Shown: positions 25,144 to 34,732 of the stretch, piece by piece
How positions within the stretch are numbered: the stretch's first letter is position 1
Layout: the number at the start of each line of letters is the position of its first letter
Origin: Pseudobacter sp.
GTDB lineage: Bacteria > Bacteroidota > Bacteroidia > Chitinophagales > Chitinophagaceae
DNA: 64,000 nucleotides
Direction: 5' to 3'
Assembly (NCBI GenBank): GCA_017849455.1
Contig: JAFIGX010000010.1
Location: 112,445-176,444 of the forward strand
The notes under the pieces: model-generated
Database searches by the model: none
What the model was told of the DNA's origin: nothing
What the model saw: only the letters and a program-made list of their open reading frames with translations
Translations under genes and position numbers: made by a program

Positions 25144-26553
25144 TTATGGTTTCCTGCCGGCCGTTGTTGCTTTGTCGGCCAGCCTGTATTTGAGCGAAAA
25201 GTTAATACCATAACTGTTCAGTTGCAAGTTTCCGTACCCGATCCCTTTCATGGGCAGTTTCAGATATGGCTCAACCTGGAAGCTAAGATGCTTATTCAGT
25301 GTGCGTTCGAAGCCGGCCGAGAGATTGATGATGGAGAATAAATAACGGGATTGAGAATCGTTGGCCCATTCGCCTTTTCCATAGTTCCCGTTGTAATAAT
25401 AATCATATTCATAATATTCGCGATTCATCAGGTAGGTAGATACACCTGCGCTCACGAAATAGCGGCGCCTGGAATTATAGCTCACATCATAGCGGAGGTT
25501 GATGGGGATATCCAGCATGGAGCAACTGCCGTTGATATTGTCGAGGTCATAATAGCGAAGGCGGCCGCGTTTGGTGAAGTCTTCTTCCTTCGAAGCATAA
25601 TATTTTTTGGTGTAGATGATCCCGGTGTTCACGGACAGGCGATTCGAGAAGCGATAGCCTACCTGCAATCCCAGGTTGAGGCCGGGTTTGCTCATAGTGC
25701 TGAACCGTACATTGCTGAAATCAGGTCCTGTGAGGATGCCCATCTCCAATGGAATGCCACCGGGCTTTTTGGACCTGGCAGTTTGTTTTTCCTGTTGACC
25801 GGACCGTGAACTGTCCGATATGGCTGCTATGGAGGAAGCGAGGGCGGACTTCCCTGCAAGAGTAATGGCTGGTGAGGCAGGTGGTTGGATATGGTAGGAA
25901 TCCATGTTATTCAACGCTGCTGTAAGATCTTTATCGGCAGGATCGTTCCTGGTAGCGGGTTCTTTCAATTTTCGTATATTCGAGAACGTTATATTCCCAT
26001 AATCAGGCACTCCTTTATGAAAATCGGGCGTCATATTACGGGAATCGGGCGCAATATCTTTTTTGCTCTTTTTTGTTCCAGGGTTGAAGGATGGCGCCTG
26101 ACTGGCAGGGACCACACGGCGATCGCTGCCATCGACGTTGGAAAGCTTGCCTGCTCCTGCCTGTTGATCGGTCATTGCCGGTTGATCCTGTTGTGGGTTG
26201 TTCTTTTGTGAATGATCAGTTGAAAGGTCAGTAGCGGTTGGCTGCTGATCGTTACCCAATGCCTGGTCTCGAGTGGACTTGCCGGCCGGTGCTGTTCCGG
26301 TGATCTCGCTTTGGAATTTGGAAGATGCATTCCTGTTATTCCCCAGCAGCCCATAGAGGCCGACGCCGGTAAGCACCACAATGAACAGGAGCCAGAACAG
26401 GAAGCGTTTCCTGTCTCTGTCATCCTGCTGAGGCAGTTCCTTATTCAGCCTCGATTCCAGCGCTTCCCAGCCCGATGGGCGCTGGTCCACATCGAACTGA
26501 TCGGCCGCTTCGCGGCTGATACGGTCAAGGTCTTTGTCATTGAGGGGTGACAT
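25144..26553 (-). CDS. sigma-factor-linked membrane protein with C-terminal outer-membrane barrel
   Basis: 469 residues in an unusual order: a short N-terminal cytoplasmic segment (DQFDVDQRPSGWEALESRL), one transmembrane helix (about 48-70, FLFWLLFIVVLTGVGLYGLL), a long polar linker (about 75-290), and a C-terminal 8-strand outer-membrane barrel of PorT/OmpW-like type (about 300-469, ending SLKYRLADK). The start at 26553 overlaps the ECF sigma gene by 17 bases, implying translational coupling. The N-terminus resembles the W-xx-LE-xx-L segment of proteins encoded beside Bacteroidota ECF sigma factors, so it may be a sigma regulator that spans the envelope (inference). Confidence 0.75.
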   Translation of the reverse strand: MSPLNDKDLDRISREAADQFDVDQRPSGWEALESRLNKELPQQDDRDRKRFLFWLLFIVVLTGVGLYGLLGNNRNASSKFQSEITGTAPAGKSTRDQALGNDQQPTATDLSTDHSQKNNPQQDQPAMTDQQAGAGKLSNVDGSDRRVVPASQAPSFNPGTKKSKKDIAPDSRNMTPDFHKGVPDYGNITFSNIRKLKEPATRNDPADKDLTAALNNMDSYHIQPPASPAITLAGKSALASSIAAISDSSRSGQQEKQTARSKKPGGIPLEMGILTGPDFSNVRFSTMSKPGLNLGLQVGYRFSNRLSVNTGIIYTKKYYASKEEDFTKRGRLRYYDLDNINGSCSMLDIPINLRYDVSYNSRRRYFVSAGVSTYLMNREYYEYDYYYNGNYGKGEWANDSQSRYLFSIINLSAGFERTLNKHLSFQVEPYLKLPMKGIGYGNLQLNSYGINFSLKYRLADKATTAGRKP

Positions 26554-27127
26554 ACACGTTAAAATGGGATTTATTAGACAATAGTTTTCGTAGGTTGTCC
26601 CTGGCTTTCGACAGGTTGGATTTCGAGGCGCCCACAGAGATGCCCAGCTTCTGGGAGATCTCCTCATGGCTTAATCCTTCTATGACGAACAAATTGAATA
26701 CCGCTCTATATCCCGGCGATAATAAACGGATGGCTTCAATGATCTCTTTATAGGAGAGAACGTCCAGTCCTGTTTCACTATGATCAGCTATCGTTTCCGA
26801 TTCGTGGCTAAGCACATGCCCATTGACCGACGACTGCGTTTTACGATAGTGGTCGATACAGGTATTGACCAGGATACGTTTGAACCAACCTTTTAATGAC
26901 AGCAATATATCCTCTTGCCTGTTTTCATCGAATTGGTGAATATTCTTGTACAACTTGACGAACCCTTCATTCATGATCTCTTCCGATTCCTCCTGTGCAT
27001 TGGTGTACCGGTAGCAGATCTTCATAGCAAAGCCCCTGAGCAGGTAATAGAGCTCTTTCTGGCTGGTACGGTCATTAAGCCGGCAGCCATGAATCAAAGC
27101 CATGATCTTTGGGTTATCTGTCAGCAA
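26537..27127 (-). CDS. ECF sigma factor
   Basis: 196-residue extracytoplasmic-function sigma-70 factor. Region 2 lies at about 25-92 (FVKLYKNIHQFDE, GWFKRILVNTCIDHYRK), and region 4 at about 125-180 with the helix-turn-helix LSHEEISQKLGISVGASKS. It would direct RNA polymerase to a small regulon in response to envelope signals. Overlap with the following gene by 17 bases indicates it is partnered with that protein. A CCCGTA/TACGGG palindrome at 27193-27206 in its leader could be a control site. Confidence 0.92.
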   Translation of the reverse strand: MLTDNPKIMALIHGCRLNDRTSQKELYYLLRGFAMKICYRYTNAQEESEEIMNEGFVKLYKNIHQFDENRQEDILLSLKGWFKRILVNTCIDHYRKTQSSVNGHVLSHESETIADHSETGLDVLSYKEIIEAIRLLSPGYRAVFNLFVIEGLSHEEISQKLGISVGASKSNLSKARDNLRKLLSNKSHFNVYVTPQ

Positions 27128-27255
27128 GAGTGGTTTGGTTTGCTTTGCTATTATCGTATATCCTCAATATAATATACGTTATTTCGAGCTCACCCGTAGA
27201 TACGGGAAAGGGATTTCCCAGGTTGCCTGGGCCATATTTTTTTGATTGGCTGTTC

Positions 27256-28683
27256 TTATTTCATTCCCAGCAGGTTAGGAGTGGGATGCCCGGTCAGTAC
27301 GAGGGATGCTTTGATATAGGCCTGTACCTGGATATGATCTTTCTGGGGCAATAGGCCCAGCAGGCGGACCTCCTGTACGCTGCCGCTGCTGCTCATCCAG
27401 GGCGTTACCGGCTGGTTGAGCCGGGCCTCTATGGCAGCTTTGTTCTTTTGAATGAGTGCGGCCAGGTCGAGCACCGACTGGTCCTGCAGTTGTTTGACCA
27501 GCTTTTTGCGGATCATGCCTTTCAGGATGTTCACGAGGATGTCTTTGGTATCGATCGAAACGCTGATATCGGGCATCGACAACACCTGCCGGGCCGTATC
27601 GAGCTGCGGTGTGCCACTGATATGCAATACACCCGTGCGGTTGCCGGTAAAGGACATATCCACCAGTATCTTTCCTTCATTGGTGCCGCTTACATGCACG
27701 TCTTTGATCACGAAGGTCCTTCCATCGGCTTCGAATGGTTTGTTCCGGAGACTGTCGTTCAATAAGCGGTTGAAGAATTTGTATTCGTAAACGGCATTGA
27801 GATAGGTACTGATATTGCCATTGTTGTCGGCCGTGTTGATCGGTGGCAAAGCGGCATTGGTGACCAGCCGCTGGCTGTCTGACGAAAATTGAGGACTGCC
27901 GCTGAAGCCCACGGAAAAATACAATGTGTCTTTGGAAGCGTTGAACTTGCTTACCCGCAGCATGGTTGGATTGAGATTGAGGAAACCGTACCGGCTGATA
28001 GGCATCACGCGGCTGCCGCCACTGCGCCACTCCCGGAGGAAGGGATTGTTGTTGAGGCTTTGCACGAAATTGTCGAACGTGGCGCAATAGGTTTCCACGG
28101 ATGCTTTGATACTGTCGAGCACTTCGGCCGTCATATCATTTTGCATCAGGGTCACCTGGCATTTATCGAGTGCATTGAGCTTATCGAGGCGGGTGGTAGT
28201 GAGCACCTGGTGATTGGGCAGCAGGTTCACAAGCGAGCTGATGTTGATATCAACCCGGCGTAACGGCTCGCTGCCGAAACCGCAACTGCCGCTCACCCAG
28301 GGCGACACCTGCTTATTGAAAGCGCATACGCAGCGGCTGCCCGCGATCTGGTAATTGCCACGAAAACTGATATTCACGGTATTGTTCACACAGGTAAACG
28401 TGAAGGGTGAACGAAGAAAGCGGTACTTATACCGGAAATCGCAGGAGGCCTGCAGGTAGTCGGGCCATTTTTCACTGGTGAATTCTTTGGCCGTGGAAGA
28501 GTCCATCATGGCCAGTAGCGGCCGCATGTACACTTTGATGGGGATATTGATCTGCGACACCGGAAGTGCTGGCAGGCTGCGGCCTTCAGGCTCCGGGGCA
28601 ATGGTAACTTTTTTAGTGCCGCTGCAGGCAAAAAGCTGAAAGAGGATGCTGCTGATCAGGATGCCCCGGATAATACGGCTCAT
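27256..28683 (-). CDS. DUF4403 lipoprotein
   Basis: 475 residues. Lipobox LFACSG (Cys about 20). The mature part matches the DUF4403 family, all-beta with repeated strands (INIPIKVYMRPL, TVNISFRGNYQIAG) and many paired cysteines (VCAFNKQVSPWVSGSCGFG). Members are outer-membrane lipoproteins of unknown role; the fold is probably TULIP-like (inference). It is followed by the ECF sigma operon on the same strand with 128 bases between. Confidence 0.8.
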   Translation of the reverse strand: MSRIIRGILISSILFQLFACSGTKKVTIAPEPEGRSLPALPVSQINIPIKVYMRPLLAMMDSSTAKEFTSEKWPDYLQASCDFRYKYRFLRSPFTFTCVNNTVNISFRGNYQIAGSRCVCAFNKQVSPWVSGSCGFGSEPLRRVDINISSLVNLLPNHQVLTTTRLDKLNALDKCQVTLMQNDMTAEVLDSIKASVETYCATFDNFVQSLNNNPFLREWRSGGSRVMPISRYGFLNLNPTMLRVSKFNASKDTLYFSVGFSGSPQFSSDSQRLVTNAALPPINTADNNGNISTYLNAVYEYKFFNRLLNDSLRNKPFEADGRTFVIKDVHVSGTNEGKILVDMSFTGNRTGVLHISGTPQLDTARQVLSMPDISVSIDTKDILVNILKGMIRKKLVKQLQDQSVLDLAALIQKNKAAIEARLNQPVTPWMSSSGSVQEVRLLGLLPQKDHIQVQAYIKASLVLTGHPTPNLLGMK

Positions 28684-28845
28684 GGTTGTATTAATGAGTT
28701 TTTATGGTGCCAAATATCAGGTTTATTTAATTATCTTCATCATAAGGGCTGATCAAAACTATCGGGCATGGTACTAAGCCCCGATCAAACGAAACTGATT
28801 ACATTTTCGATGCGGCAGGCACCTGTATAGTACAAAAGCAGAAGC

Positions 28846-29958
28846 ATGAAACACGCATTCATTCCGTTCATAATATGCTGCCTCGTGTGGATTACGGGCA
28901 AATCCCAGACTACACCCATTAATAAGTCGGGGAAGAATGAACTGGTGGTCATTGCCTATTACTCCGGCAATGAAAAGGCGATCGATGAATACCCGGTGGA
29001 ACAGCTCACCCATATCATCTATAGTTTCTGTTACCTGAAAGATGGTAAGCTGGTAACGGCCGGACCGGCTGCCGACAAGACCATCCACAAGCTGGTATCC
29101 TTGAAAAAGAAATATCCGGGCCTTAAAATATTATTGTCGCTCGGCGGATGGGGTGGCTGTAAAGATTGTTCAGAAACTTTTTCCACGCAAAAGGGGCGGG
29201 AATCCTTCGCCGTTTCTGTAAGAGAGATGAGCGCTTCTTTCGGGGCCGATGGTATCGACCTCGACTGGGAATACCCGGCCATTGAAGGTTACCCCGGTCA
29301 CCGGTTCGGACCGGAAGACAAACCAAATTTTACGGCCCTTGTCAAAACCTTGCGGACCATATTGGGAGAAGAACAGGAGATCAGTTTTGCAGCAGGCGGT
29401 TTCACCAGATTCCTGCAGGAAGCTATCGAATGGAGATCGGTAATGCCGCTGCTGAACAGGGTCAATATCATGACCTACGACCTCATCAATGGATACAGCC
29501 GGCTCACAGGCCATCATACACCGCTTTATTCGACACCATTCCAGTTGGAATCGACCGACCATGCCATCCGGTACCTCGATTCTGTGGGCGTTCCCCGTAA
29601 CAAAATGGTGATCGGCGCTGCCTTCTATGCCCGCGTATTTGAAAACGCCGACAGCGTCGATAATGGCCTTAACCGCCCGGCAAAGTTCAAAAGCTTCGTG
29701 CCATACAAAGATTTCTTACGCTCCTTCAGGGAGGCCGATGGCTATCGGGCATTTTGGGACCCTACTGCCCAGGCGCCTTACAGCTACCATAGCGGGCTCC
29801 GGCATTTTGCCACCTATGATGATCCCCGCTCCATCCGCCTGAAAACACAATATGCTATCGACCGGCATCTTCAGGGGATCATGTTCTGGGAACTGACACT
29901 CGATCAACCGGCGAATGGCCTGCTGAACGAAATATTCAAAGTGAAGCAGGGAAAATAA
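28846..29958 (+). CDS. GH18 chitinase-type glycoside hydrolase
   Basis: 370 residues, secreted (signal peptide about 1-20, ending GKSQ). TIM-barrel family 18 with SLGGWGG (98-104) and the catalytic motif D135-G-I-D138-L-D140-W-E142 in full; Glu142 is the proton donor. MTYDL at about 205-209 is the conserved substrate-site segment. The expected activity is endo-hydrolysis of chitin or related beta-1,4-N-acetylglucosamine chains. No carbohydrate-binding module is attached. The GH20 enzyme at 49.7 kb could finish the degradation. Confidence 0.93.
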   Translation: MKHAFIPFIICCLVWITGKSQTTPINKSGKNELVVIAYYSGNEKAIDEYPVEQLTHIIYSFCYLKDGKLVTAGPAADKTIHKLVSLKKKYPGLKILLSLGGWGGCKDCSETFSTQKGRESFAVSVREMSASFGADGIDLDWEYPAIEGYPGHRFGPEDKPNFTALVKTLRTILGEEQEISFAAGGFTRFLQEAIEWRSVMPLLNRVNIMTYDLINGYSRLTGHHTPLYSTPFQLESTDHAIRYLDSVGVPRNKMVIGAAFYARVFENADSVDNGLNRPAKFKSFVPYKDFLRSFREADGYRAFWDPTAQAPYSYHSGLRHFATYDDPRSIRLKTQYAIDRHLQGIMFWELTLDQPANGLLNEIFKVKQGK

Positions 29959-30166
29959 TTCAGCATTTTACCGCTTAGTGGTATCGCTTGTAAAAAAAAC
30001 ATATCTACCTTTGAGGCCGTTCAGATAGGCATTCCATCTTTTCTTCCCACCCAGGCTATGCTTCCGACCCAGGATTAATCGCCCCCTTTCTGTTTCCCGT
30101 CCATTTATCCGATGAGACGCACCGCAACACCGCCGTGCCGGCATTTTATTTCTTTAACTCAAAAAC

Positions 30167-30181
30167 AAAGGAGGTTATATG
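30167..30181 (+). promoter_or_regulatory. perfect Shine-Dalgarno site before the FAD oxidase
   Basis: AAAGGAGGT at 30167-30175, 3 bases before the ATG at 30179. Such full matches to the anti-SD are rare in Bacteroidota, whose genes mostly lack SD sites; all other starts in this window that I checked have none. A TACCTTTG -7 box lies at 30006-30013, so the leader is about 165 bases long. Confidence 0.7.
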
Positions 30182-31582
30182 CTTCCCGAATCTTCTGTGC
30201 AATCATTAAAAGGATCATTCAAAGGAAAGATCATTTTACCCGGCGACGATGCTTATGATGCGGCCCGTAAGGTTTATAATGGTATGATCGATCGCCATCC
30301 GGCTATCATTGCCCAATGTACCAATGAATCAGATGTGATCGAAGCGCTGCGCTTCGGAAAGGAGCAGGGACTGTTGATCGCTGTGCGGGGGGGTGGTCAT
30401 AATGGGGGTGGACTGGGCATCTGCGATGGCGGACTGGTGATCGATCTCTCCGGCATCCGGCATGTTAAGGTAGACCCGGAGAAAAAGATCGTAATCGTAG
30501 GCGGCGGCTGCACCTGGGCTGATGTAGACAAAGCCACACATGAACATGGCCTGGCAACACCGAGCGGTATTATTTCTTCCACCGGCGTTGGTGGATTGAC
30601 GTTAGGTGGTGGCCTCGGGTATCTCACCCGGAAATATGGCCTTACCATCGACAACCTGCTGGCTGCTGATGTAGTACTGGCCAACGGCGAACTGGTGCAT
30701 GTCAGCGCCGATGAGCATCCAGATCTGTTCTGGGCCCTCCGCGGTGGCGGTGGCAATTTCGGGATTGTTACCTCTTTCACCTTCCAATGCCATGATGTGA
30801 GCCTGATATATGGTGGTCCTATGCTTTGGGAACAAGACCGTGCAGCGGAGATCCTTAAATGGTATCGCCAATTCATTAATGAAGCCCCCGATGAACTGAA
30901 CGGATTTTTTGCTTTCCTGGTAGTGCCTCCAGGCCCTCCGTTCCCGGAGCACCTGCACCTGAAAAAAATGTGTGGCATTGTCTGGGCTTATGCAGGACCG
31001 TTAGACAAAGCCGAATCTGTGTTTGAGCCCATTCGAAAACAATTCCCTCCGGCGCTCGATCTTACAGGCCCTCTGCCGCATCCGGTCCTCCAAAGCCTCT
31101 TTGATCCGTTACTACCTTCGGGCCTGCAGTGGTACTGGCGTGCGGACTATTTCAACGAGATCCCCGACGAAGCCATCGAGCAGCACCTGAAATTCGGAGC
31201 GGCCCTGCCTACCATGTTATCCACCATGCACATCTATCCCGTCAACGGAAAAGCCGGAAGAGTAGGTAGGAATGAAACGGCCTGGAGCTATCGTGAATCC
31301 AACTGGGCACAGGTGATCGTTGGCATAGATCCTGATCCTGCCAATGCGGGTATCATCAGCCAGTGGTGTAAAGACTATTGGGCCGCACTGCATCCCTGGT
31401 CGGCCGGTGGCGCCTATGTGAATTTTATGATGGATGAAGGCAGCGAGCGGGTCCAGGCTACTTACCGGGATAATTATGAAAGGCTGGCCGCTATCAAGGG
31501 AAAATACGATCCGAAAAATATTTTCAGGGTAAACCAGAATATTAAACCAGTTATGGAATCAGTGCCGGCAGAGAAAGGGTAG
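30179..31582 (+). CDS. FAD-linked oxidase, berberine-bridge (BBE) type
   Basis: 467 residues, no signal peptide. A PCMH/VAO FAD-binding domain (about 38-205) contains RGGGH with His74, the residue that carries covalent FAD; the second covalent site of bicovalent members (a Cys before GVGG) is Ser/Thr here (SSTGVGG), so linkage through His only is likely. The C-terminal BBE segment (about 425-465) reads YDPKNIFRVNQNI. Family members oxidise sugars, alcohols or alkaloids with oxygen; the substrate is unknown. It has an atypical strong Shine-Dalgarno site, suggestive of transfer. The bestrophin gene follows 19 bases later. Confidence 0.9.
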   Translation: MLPESSVQSLKGSFKGKIILPGDDAYDAARKVYNGMIDRHPAIIAQCTNESDVIEALRFGKEQGLLIAVRGGGHNGGGLGICDGGLVIDLSGIRHVKVDPEKKIVIVGGGCTWADVDKATHEHGLATPSGIISSTGVGGLTLGGGLGYLTRKYGLTIDNLLAADVVLANGELVHVSADEHPDLFWALRGGGGNFGIVTSFTFQCHDVSLIYGGPMLWEQDRAAEILKWYRQFINEAPDELNGFFAFLVVPPGPPFPEHLHLKKMCGIVWAYAGPLDKAESVFEPIRKQFPPALDLTGPLPHPVLQSLFDPLLPSGLQWYWRADYFNEIPDEAIEQHLKFGAALPTMLSTMHIYPVNGKAGRVGRNETAWSYRESNWAQVIVGIDPDPANAGIISQWCKDYWAALHPWSAGGAYVNFMMDEGSERVQATYRDNYERLAAIKGKYDPKNIFRVNQNIKPVMESVPAEKG

Positions 31583-31601
31583 GATCATTATTTTTGCAGG
31601 C

Positions 31602-32483
31602 ATGATCACATACAATCCTAAAGACTGGTTCACTTTTGTGTTCCGCTTTCACAAGGCGGACACGCTCCGTAAACTTTTTCCGCTGATCCTGGCCATCTGC
31701 GTCTACTGCGCATTGATCGCCTATCTCGAACTTGAAATTTTCAAACTGGGGGAGGGTAATCACCTGAAGAATATCTCGATGATGAATACCCTCCTCAGTT
31801 TCGTGATCTCCATGCTGCTCGTATTCCGCACCAATACAGCGTACGACCGCTGGTGGGAAGGACGTAAGCTTTGGGGTAGCCTGGTCAACAACAGCCGTAA
31901 CCTGGCCATCAAGCTGCAGGCCATGCTGCCGCCCACGGATGAGAACAACCGAAAATACTTCCGTCGCCTGATCGGGATGTATGCGGCTGTCCTCTCGCGG
32001 CACCTGGGCTCGGAGCAAACGAGGCTGGCGCTGGATGAACAGGAGCACCCGGAATGGGGCAATCTCGATACGAACAAACACCTGCCCAACCAGATCGCCA
32101 CCCTGCTGATGCAGCGTGTGAACCGGTTGTATGAGGAGGGTATCATAAAAGGCGATCAACTGATCGTTTTGAATGCTGAGCTGCAATCTTTCACCGATGT
32201 ATGCGGCGCATGTGAAAGGATCAAGAACACACCTATCCCTTTTTCCTATAGCGTATTCCTCAAGAAATTCATTTTCTTTTATGTGATGACCCTTCCGCTG
32301 AGCTTCGTGTTCAGCCTGGGGTACCTTTCTATTCCCGTGGTGGCATTTGTTTTTTATGTGCTGGCCAGTCTCGAACTGATCGCTGAAGAGATCGAAGATC
32401 CATTCGGCGATGATGCCAATGACCTGCCCACCCGGAAGATCGCGGACAATATCAAAAAAGCAGTAGCGGAGATCTTACACTAA
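31602..32483 (+). CDS. bestrophin-like anion channel (UPF0187)
   Basis: 293 residues, inner membrane. Four hydrophobic helices, the first at about 25-48 and the last pair at about 222-265, with the family's RTNTAYDRWWEGRKLWG segment and a C-terminal acidic motif EIEDPFGDDANDLP. Bacterial bestrophin homologues form pentameric ion channels. The stop codon overlaps that of the convergent MtfA gene by 4 bases. Confidence 0.9.
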   Translation: MITYNPKDWFTFVFRFHKADTLRKLFPLILAICVYCALIAYLELEIFKLGEGNHLKNISMMNTLLSFVISMLLVFRTNTAYDRWWEGRKLWGSLVNNSRNLAIKLQAMLPPTDENNRKYFRRLIGMYAAVLSRHLGSEQTRLALDEQEHPEWGNLDTNKHLPNQIATLLMQRVNRLYEEGIIKGDQLIVLNAELQSFTDVCGACERIKNTPIPFSYSVFLKKFIFFYVMTLPLSFVFSLGYLSIPVVAFVFYVLASLELIAEEIEDPFGDDANDLPTRKIADNIKKAVAEILH

Positions 32484-33262
32484 TGCGGTGGCGATGCGGG
32501 AGATTGATGGAAGATCTTTTCCAGCATGCTGTATAATTCCGGATGTTTTTCCTTCAACAGTTCCGGCCTCTCGAAAAAATATTCAGCGGCCACGGCAAAA
32601 AATTCGCTTTTGTCGGAGGCGCCATAAGGATTGATATCGGAGTGATTCGCCCGGATCTCATCGATCTGTTGCTGCATCAGGCTGATCCAGGGAATGGTGT
32701 ACTGATGGGCCAGCAGGTATTCGGGTATCCCGTCCACAGCGCCATCTGCCTTATCCAGCAGGTGAACGAATTCGTGGATAGCCGTGTTCGATTTATCATT
32801 GTTCACCTGGAAGCCCTCTCGCAATGCCCGTTGTGAGAGGAGCATCTTACCGTTCATATAGCCGCTGCCTACCATACCGAGGATATTGCGGTCTTTCCCT
32901 TCGAATTGAAAGGATTCATTGAAAGTATCGGGGTAGATCAATACATCGGTGAGATTGTTGTACTGCCAGTCGGGAAAACCGAAAATGGGGATCACAGCGC
33001 TGGCAGCCACGAAGATCCTGTCGGTATCATCGATGGCCGTTCCGATGCCTGCTATGCGTACGGCGCTCAGGAAGGCAGCCACTCTTTGTTCAAAACGCCA
33101 TCTGCCCGGCTCGTCGAGATGCTGATAAAACCTCACCTGTTCCCGGAGTATGGTGCGGTGCTGATCGGTAAGCACAAAAACAGGCATTTTCGGTTTGGGT
33201 TTCCATTTCCAGATGATGACGGAAACCACAACGATCAACAGGAGTATAAGAAAAGGCGCCAT
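32480..33262 (-). CDS. MtfA-like zinc peptidase (M90)
   Basis: 260 residues. An N-terminal membrane helix (about 2-18) precedes a zinc-peptidase domain with H163-E-F-V-H167 followed by LLD, and a downstream EFFAVAAEYFFE segment with the third ligand. MtfA in enterobacteria interacts with the glucose repressor Mlc; that role cannot be assumed here. It is followed by an M48 peptidase gene upstream on the same strand (17-base gap), making a two-peptidase operon. Confidence 0.9.
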   Translation of the reverse strand: MAPFLILLLIVVVSVIIWKWKPKPKMPVFVLTDQHRTILREQVRFYQHLDEPGRWRFEQRVAAFLSAVRIAGIGTAIDDTDRIFVAASAVIPIFGFPDWQYNNLTDVLIYPDTFNESFQFEGKDRNILGMVGSGYMNGKMLLSQRALREGFQVNNDKSNTAIHEFVHLLDKADGAVDGIPEYLLAHQYTIPWISLMQQQIDEIRANHSDINPYGASDKSEFFAVAAEYFFERPELLKEKHPELYSMLEKIFHQSPASPPH

Positions 33263-33278
33263 AGTGTTTGCTTAAAGA

Positions 33279-34388
33279 TTACCATCCTCCGGAAGAGGAA
33301 GGGCTGTTTTCATAGATTTCGTGAAAGATATTTTTCAACTGTGAATTGCCGGTAGTAATGGCCGGATATTTTTTAAGTTGTTGGCGGATATTGTCGATCC
33401 GCCTGTCGAATACCGGGTGCGTGCTGAGGAAATTGGCCTGCTGAACGTTACCGCTTTCCTGTTGCAACAGGTCCATCAGGCGAAGCATTCCCTGTGGATC
33501 GATCTGGTTCGCAGCCATCAGGTGCATCCCGTTATCATCCGCTTCCGTTTCCAGTGAACGGGAATATTGCAATCCCTTCAGGTTATCTGCATTGTCGATC
33601 AGTACGGATGCGATGCCCGATTCACTGCCTACTACGAGTGAAAGGAACATCTTCCTGGCAACACTGCGGAACATATTGCGCAGTGAATGACGGAGGGCGA
33701 TATGAGAGCTTTCATGGCCAAGCAGGGCAGCCAGTTCTTCGGGTGTTTTCATATTACTGAGGATGGCATCGTACACCACGATATGTCCGCCCGGTATGGC
33801 GAATGCGTTCACCTCATTCGAGCTGACTACGGTTATCTGTACAGGATAGCCGACCTGGTAATTCAATTGCTGATAGAATTCATTGAGCAGTTTGGTTTTC
33901 CGCTGGTCGGTTTTGTAATTGCTCATGACCGATCTGTACATCTGTTCTCCCATGCTGATCTCATGATCTTTGGAAAAGCTCATGGCCACCCGCTCACCCA
34001 GCCAGGGGACGAACCACAGATAAGCTGCCAGCACGATGGCCAGCATGGCGCCGGAAACGATCAGTATCCTGCTGGTCACGGAACCGAATATTCTCACCCC
34101 CTTCGACCCGGCAAAGGCATAATGACGAAAACTTTTTTTGATGGCCCCGATGGTGACGGGGTCGCGGATGATCAGTCTTTCCATGGTCCCATCATCATAC
34201 CTGTATTGCAGCTCTGCATCCGAAGGCCTTTCTTCCAGGGAGATGATATTTTTTCCCAACCAGTGTACTTCGAGGGTATCGTTATGCTCATCCTTATACC
34301 GAATGGTGAGGGTTACCGATGAGAAGATGAGCGTAGCCTGGTAATACTGTTGTGAAATGGTATGATAGGTGGCGGTATAGGCGTTCAT
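33279..34388 (-). CDS. M48 family membrane metallopeptidase
   Basis: 369 residues. An N-terminal soluble segment (1-100), a membrane helix (about 106-126), then the peptidase domain with zinc motif H225-E-S-S-H229 and third ligand in E282-A-D-D. The C-terminal part has FLSTHPVFDRRI, the substrate-binding motif of the HtpX/Oma1/BepA group. The active site probably faces the periplasm, with a role in envelope quality control. A CAAATTTA (minus-strand TAAATTTG -7 box) at 34408-34415 is a good promoter candidate. Confidence 0.92.
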   Translation of the reverse strand: MNAYTATYHTISQQYYQATLIFSSVTLTIRYKDEHNDTLEVHWLGKNIISLEERPSDAELQYRYDDGTMERLIIRDPVTIGAIKKSFRHYAFAGSKGVRIFGSVTSRILIVSGAMLAIVLAAYLWFVPWLGERVAMSFSKDHEISMGEQMYRSVMSNYKTDQRKTKLLNEFYQQLNYQVGYPVQITVVSSNEVNAFAIPGGHIVVYDAILSNMKTPEELAALLGHESSHIALRHSLRNMFRSVARKMFLSLVVGSESGIASVLIDNADNLKGLQYSRSLETEADDNGMHLMAANQIDPQGMLRLMDLLQQESGNVQQANFLSTHPVFDRRIDNIRQQLKKYPAITTGNSQLKNIFHEIYENSPSSSGGW

Positions 34389-34732
34389 GTTCCGGTTGGA
34401 TAAGCTACAAATTTACAAAAAACAAAACCTTGAAGATCTGCTCATCCTTTGCAACGGACGACGACCCTCAAGGCCTGTACACCGAAAAACCACCCGGCGA
34501 TCGGCTCCCACCCAGATTCGATCGCATTCCGGAAAAACCAGATTCCGGTCGGATGGAAAAGTTTGGTTTAATGATTAACAGCACTGAAAAGCATCAGCAA
34601 GCTACTAAGTTGCAGGAGGAAAGGGGAACGTAGAACTACGGGAAGGGGAGAGTAGAAACTATTAATCTTTTTGTAAACAGGTTGATACTTAGTGGACTAT
34701 TGGAATAAATTCCGTTAATAGAGGAAGCTACC
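34389..34732. other. gap between M48 peptidase and ATPase/nuclease operon
   Basis: Holds the M48 promoter (34408-34415), then low-complexity sequence without a convincing gene. Short open frames here lack conserved residues and overlap the M48 start. The composition shifts to AT-rich near 34640, the likely edge of an acquired segment. A GCTACC/GGTAGC hairpin at 34727-34745 overlaps the stop codon of the next gene. Confidence 0.45.

Noticed and set aside
34352..34633. 93-codon open frame in the gap beside the M48 gene
   Set aside because: Overlaps the M48 start on the other strand, charged low-complexity product without conserved features.
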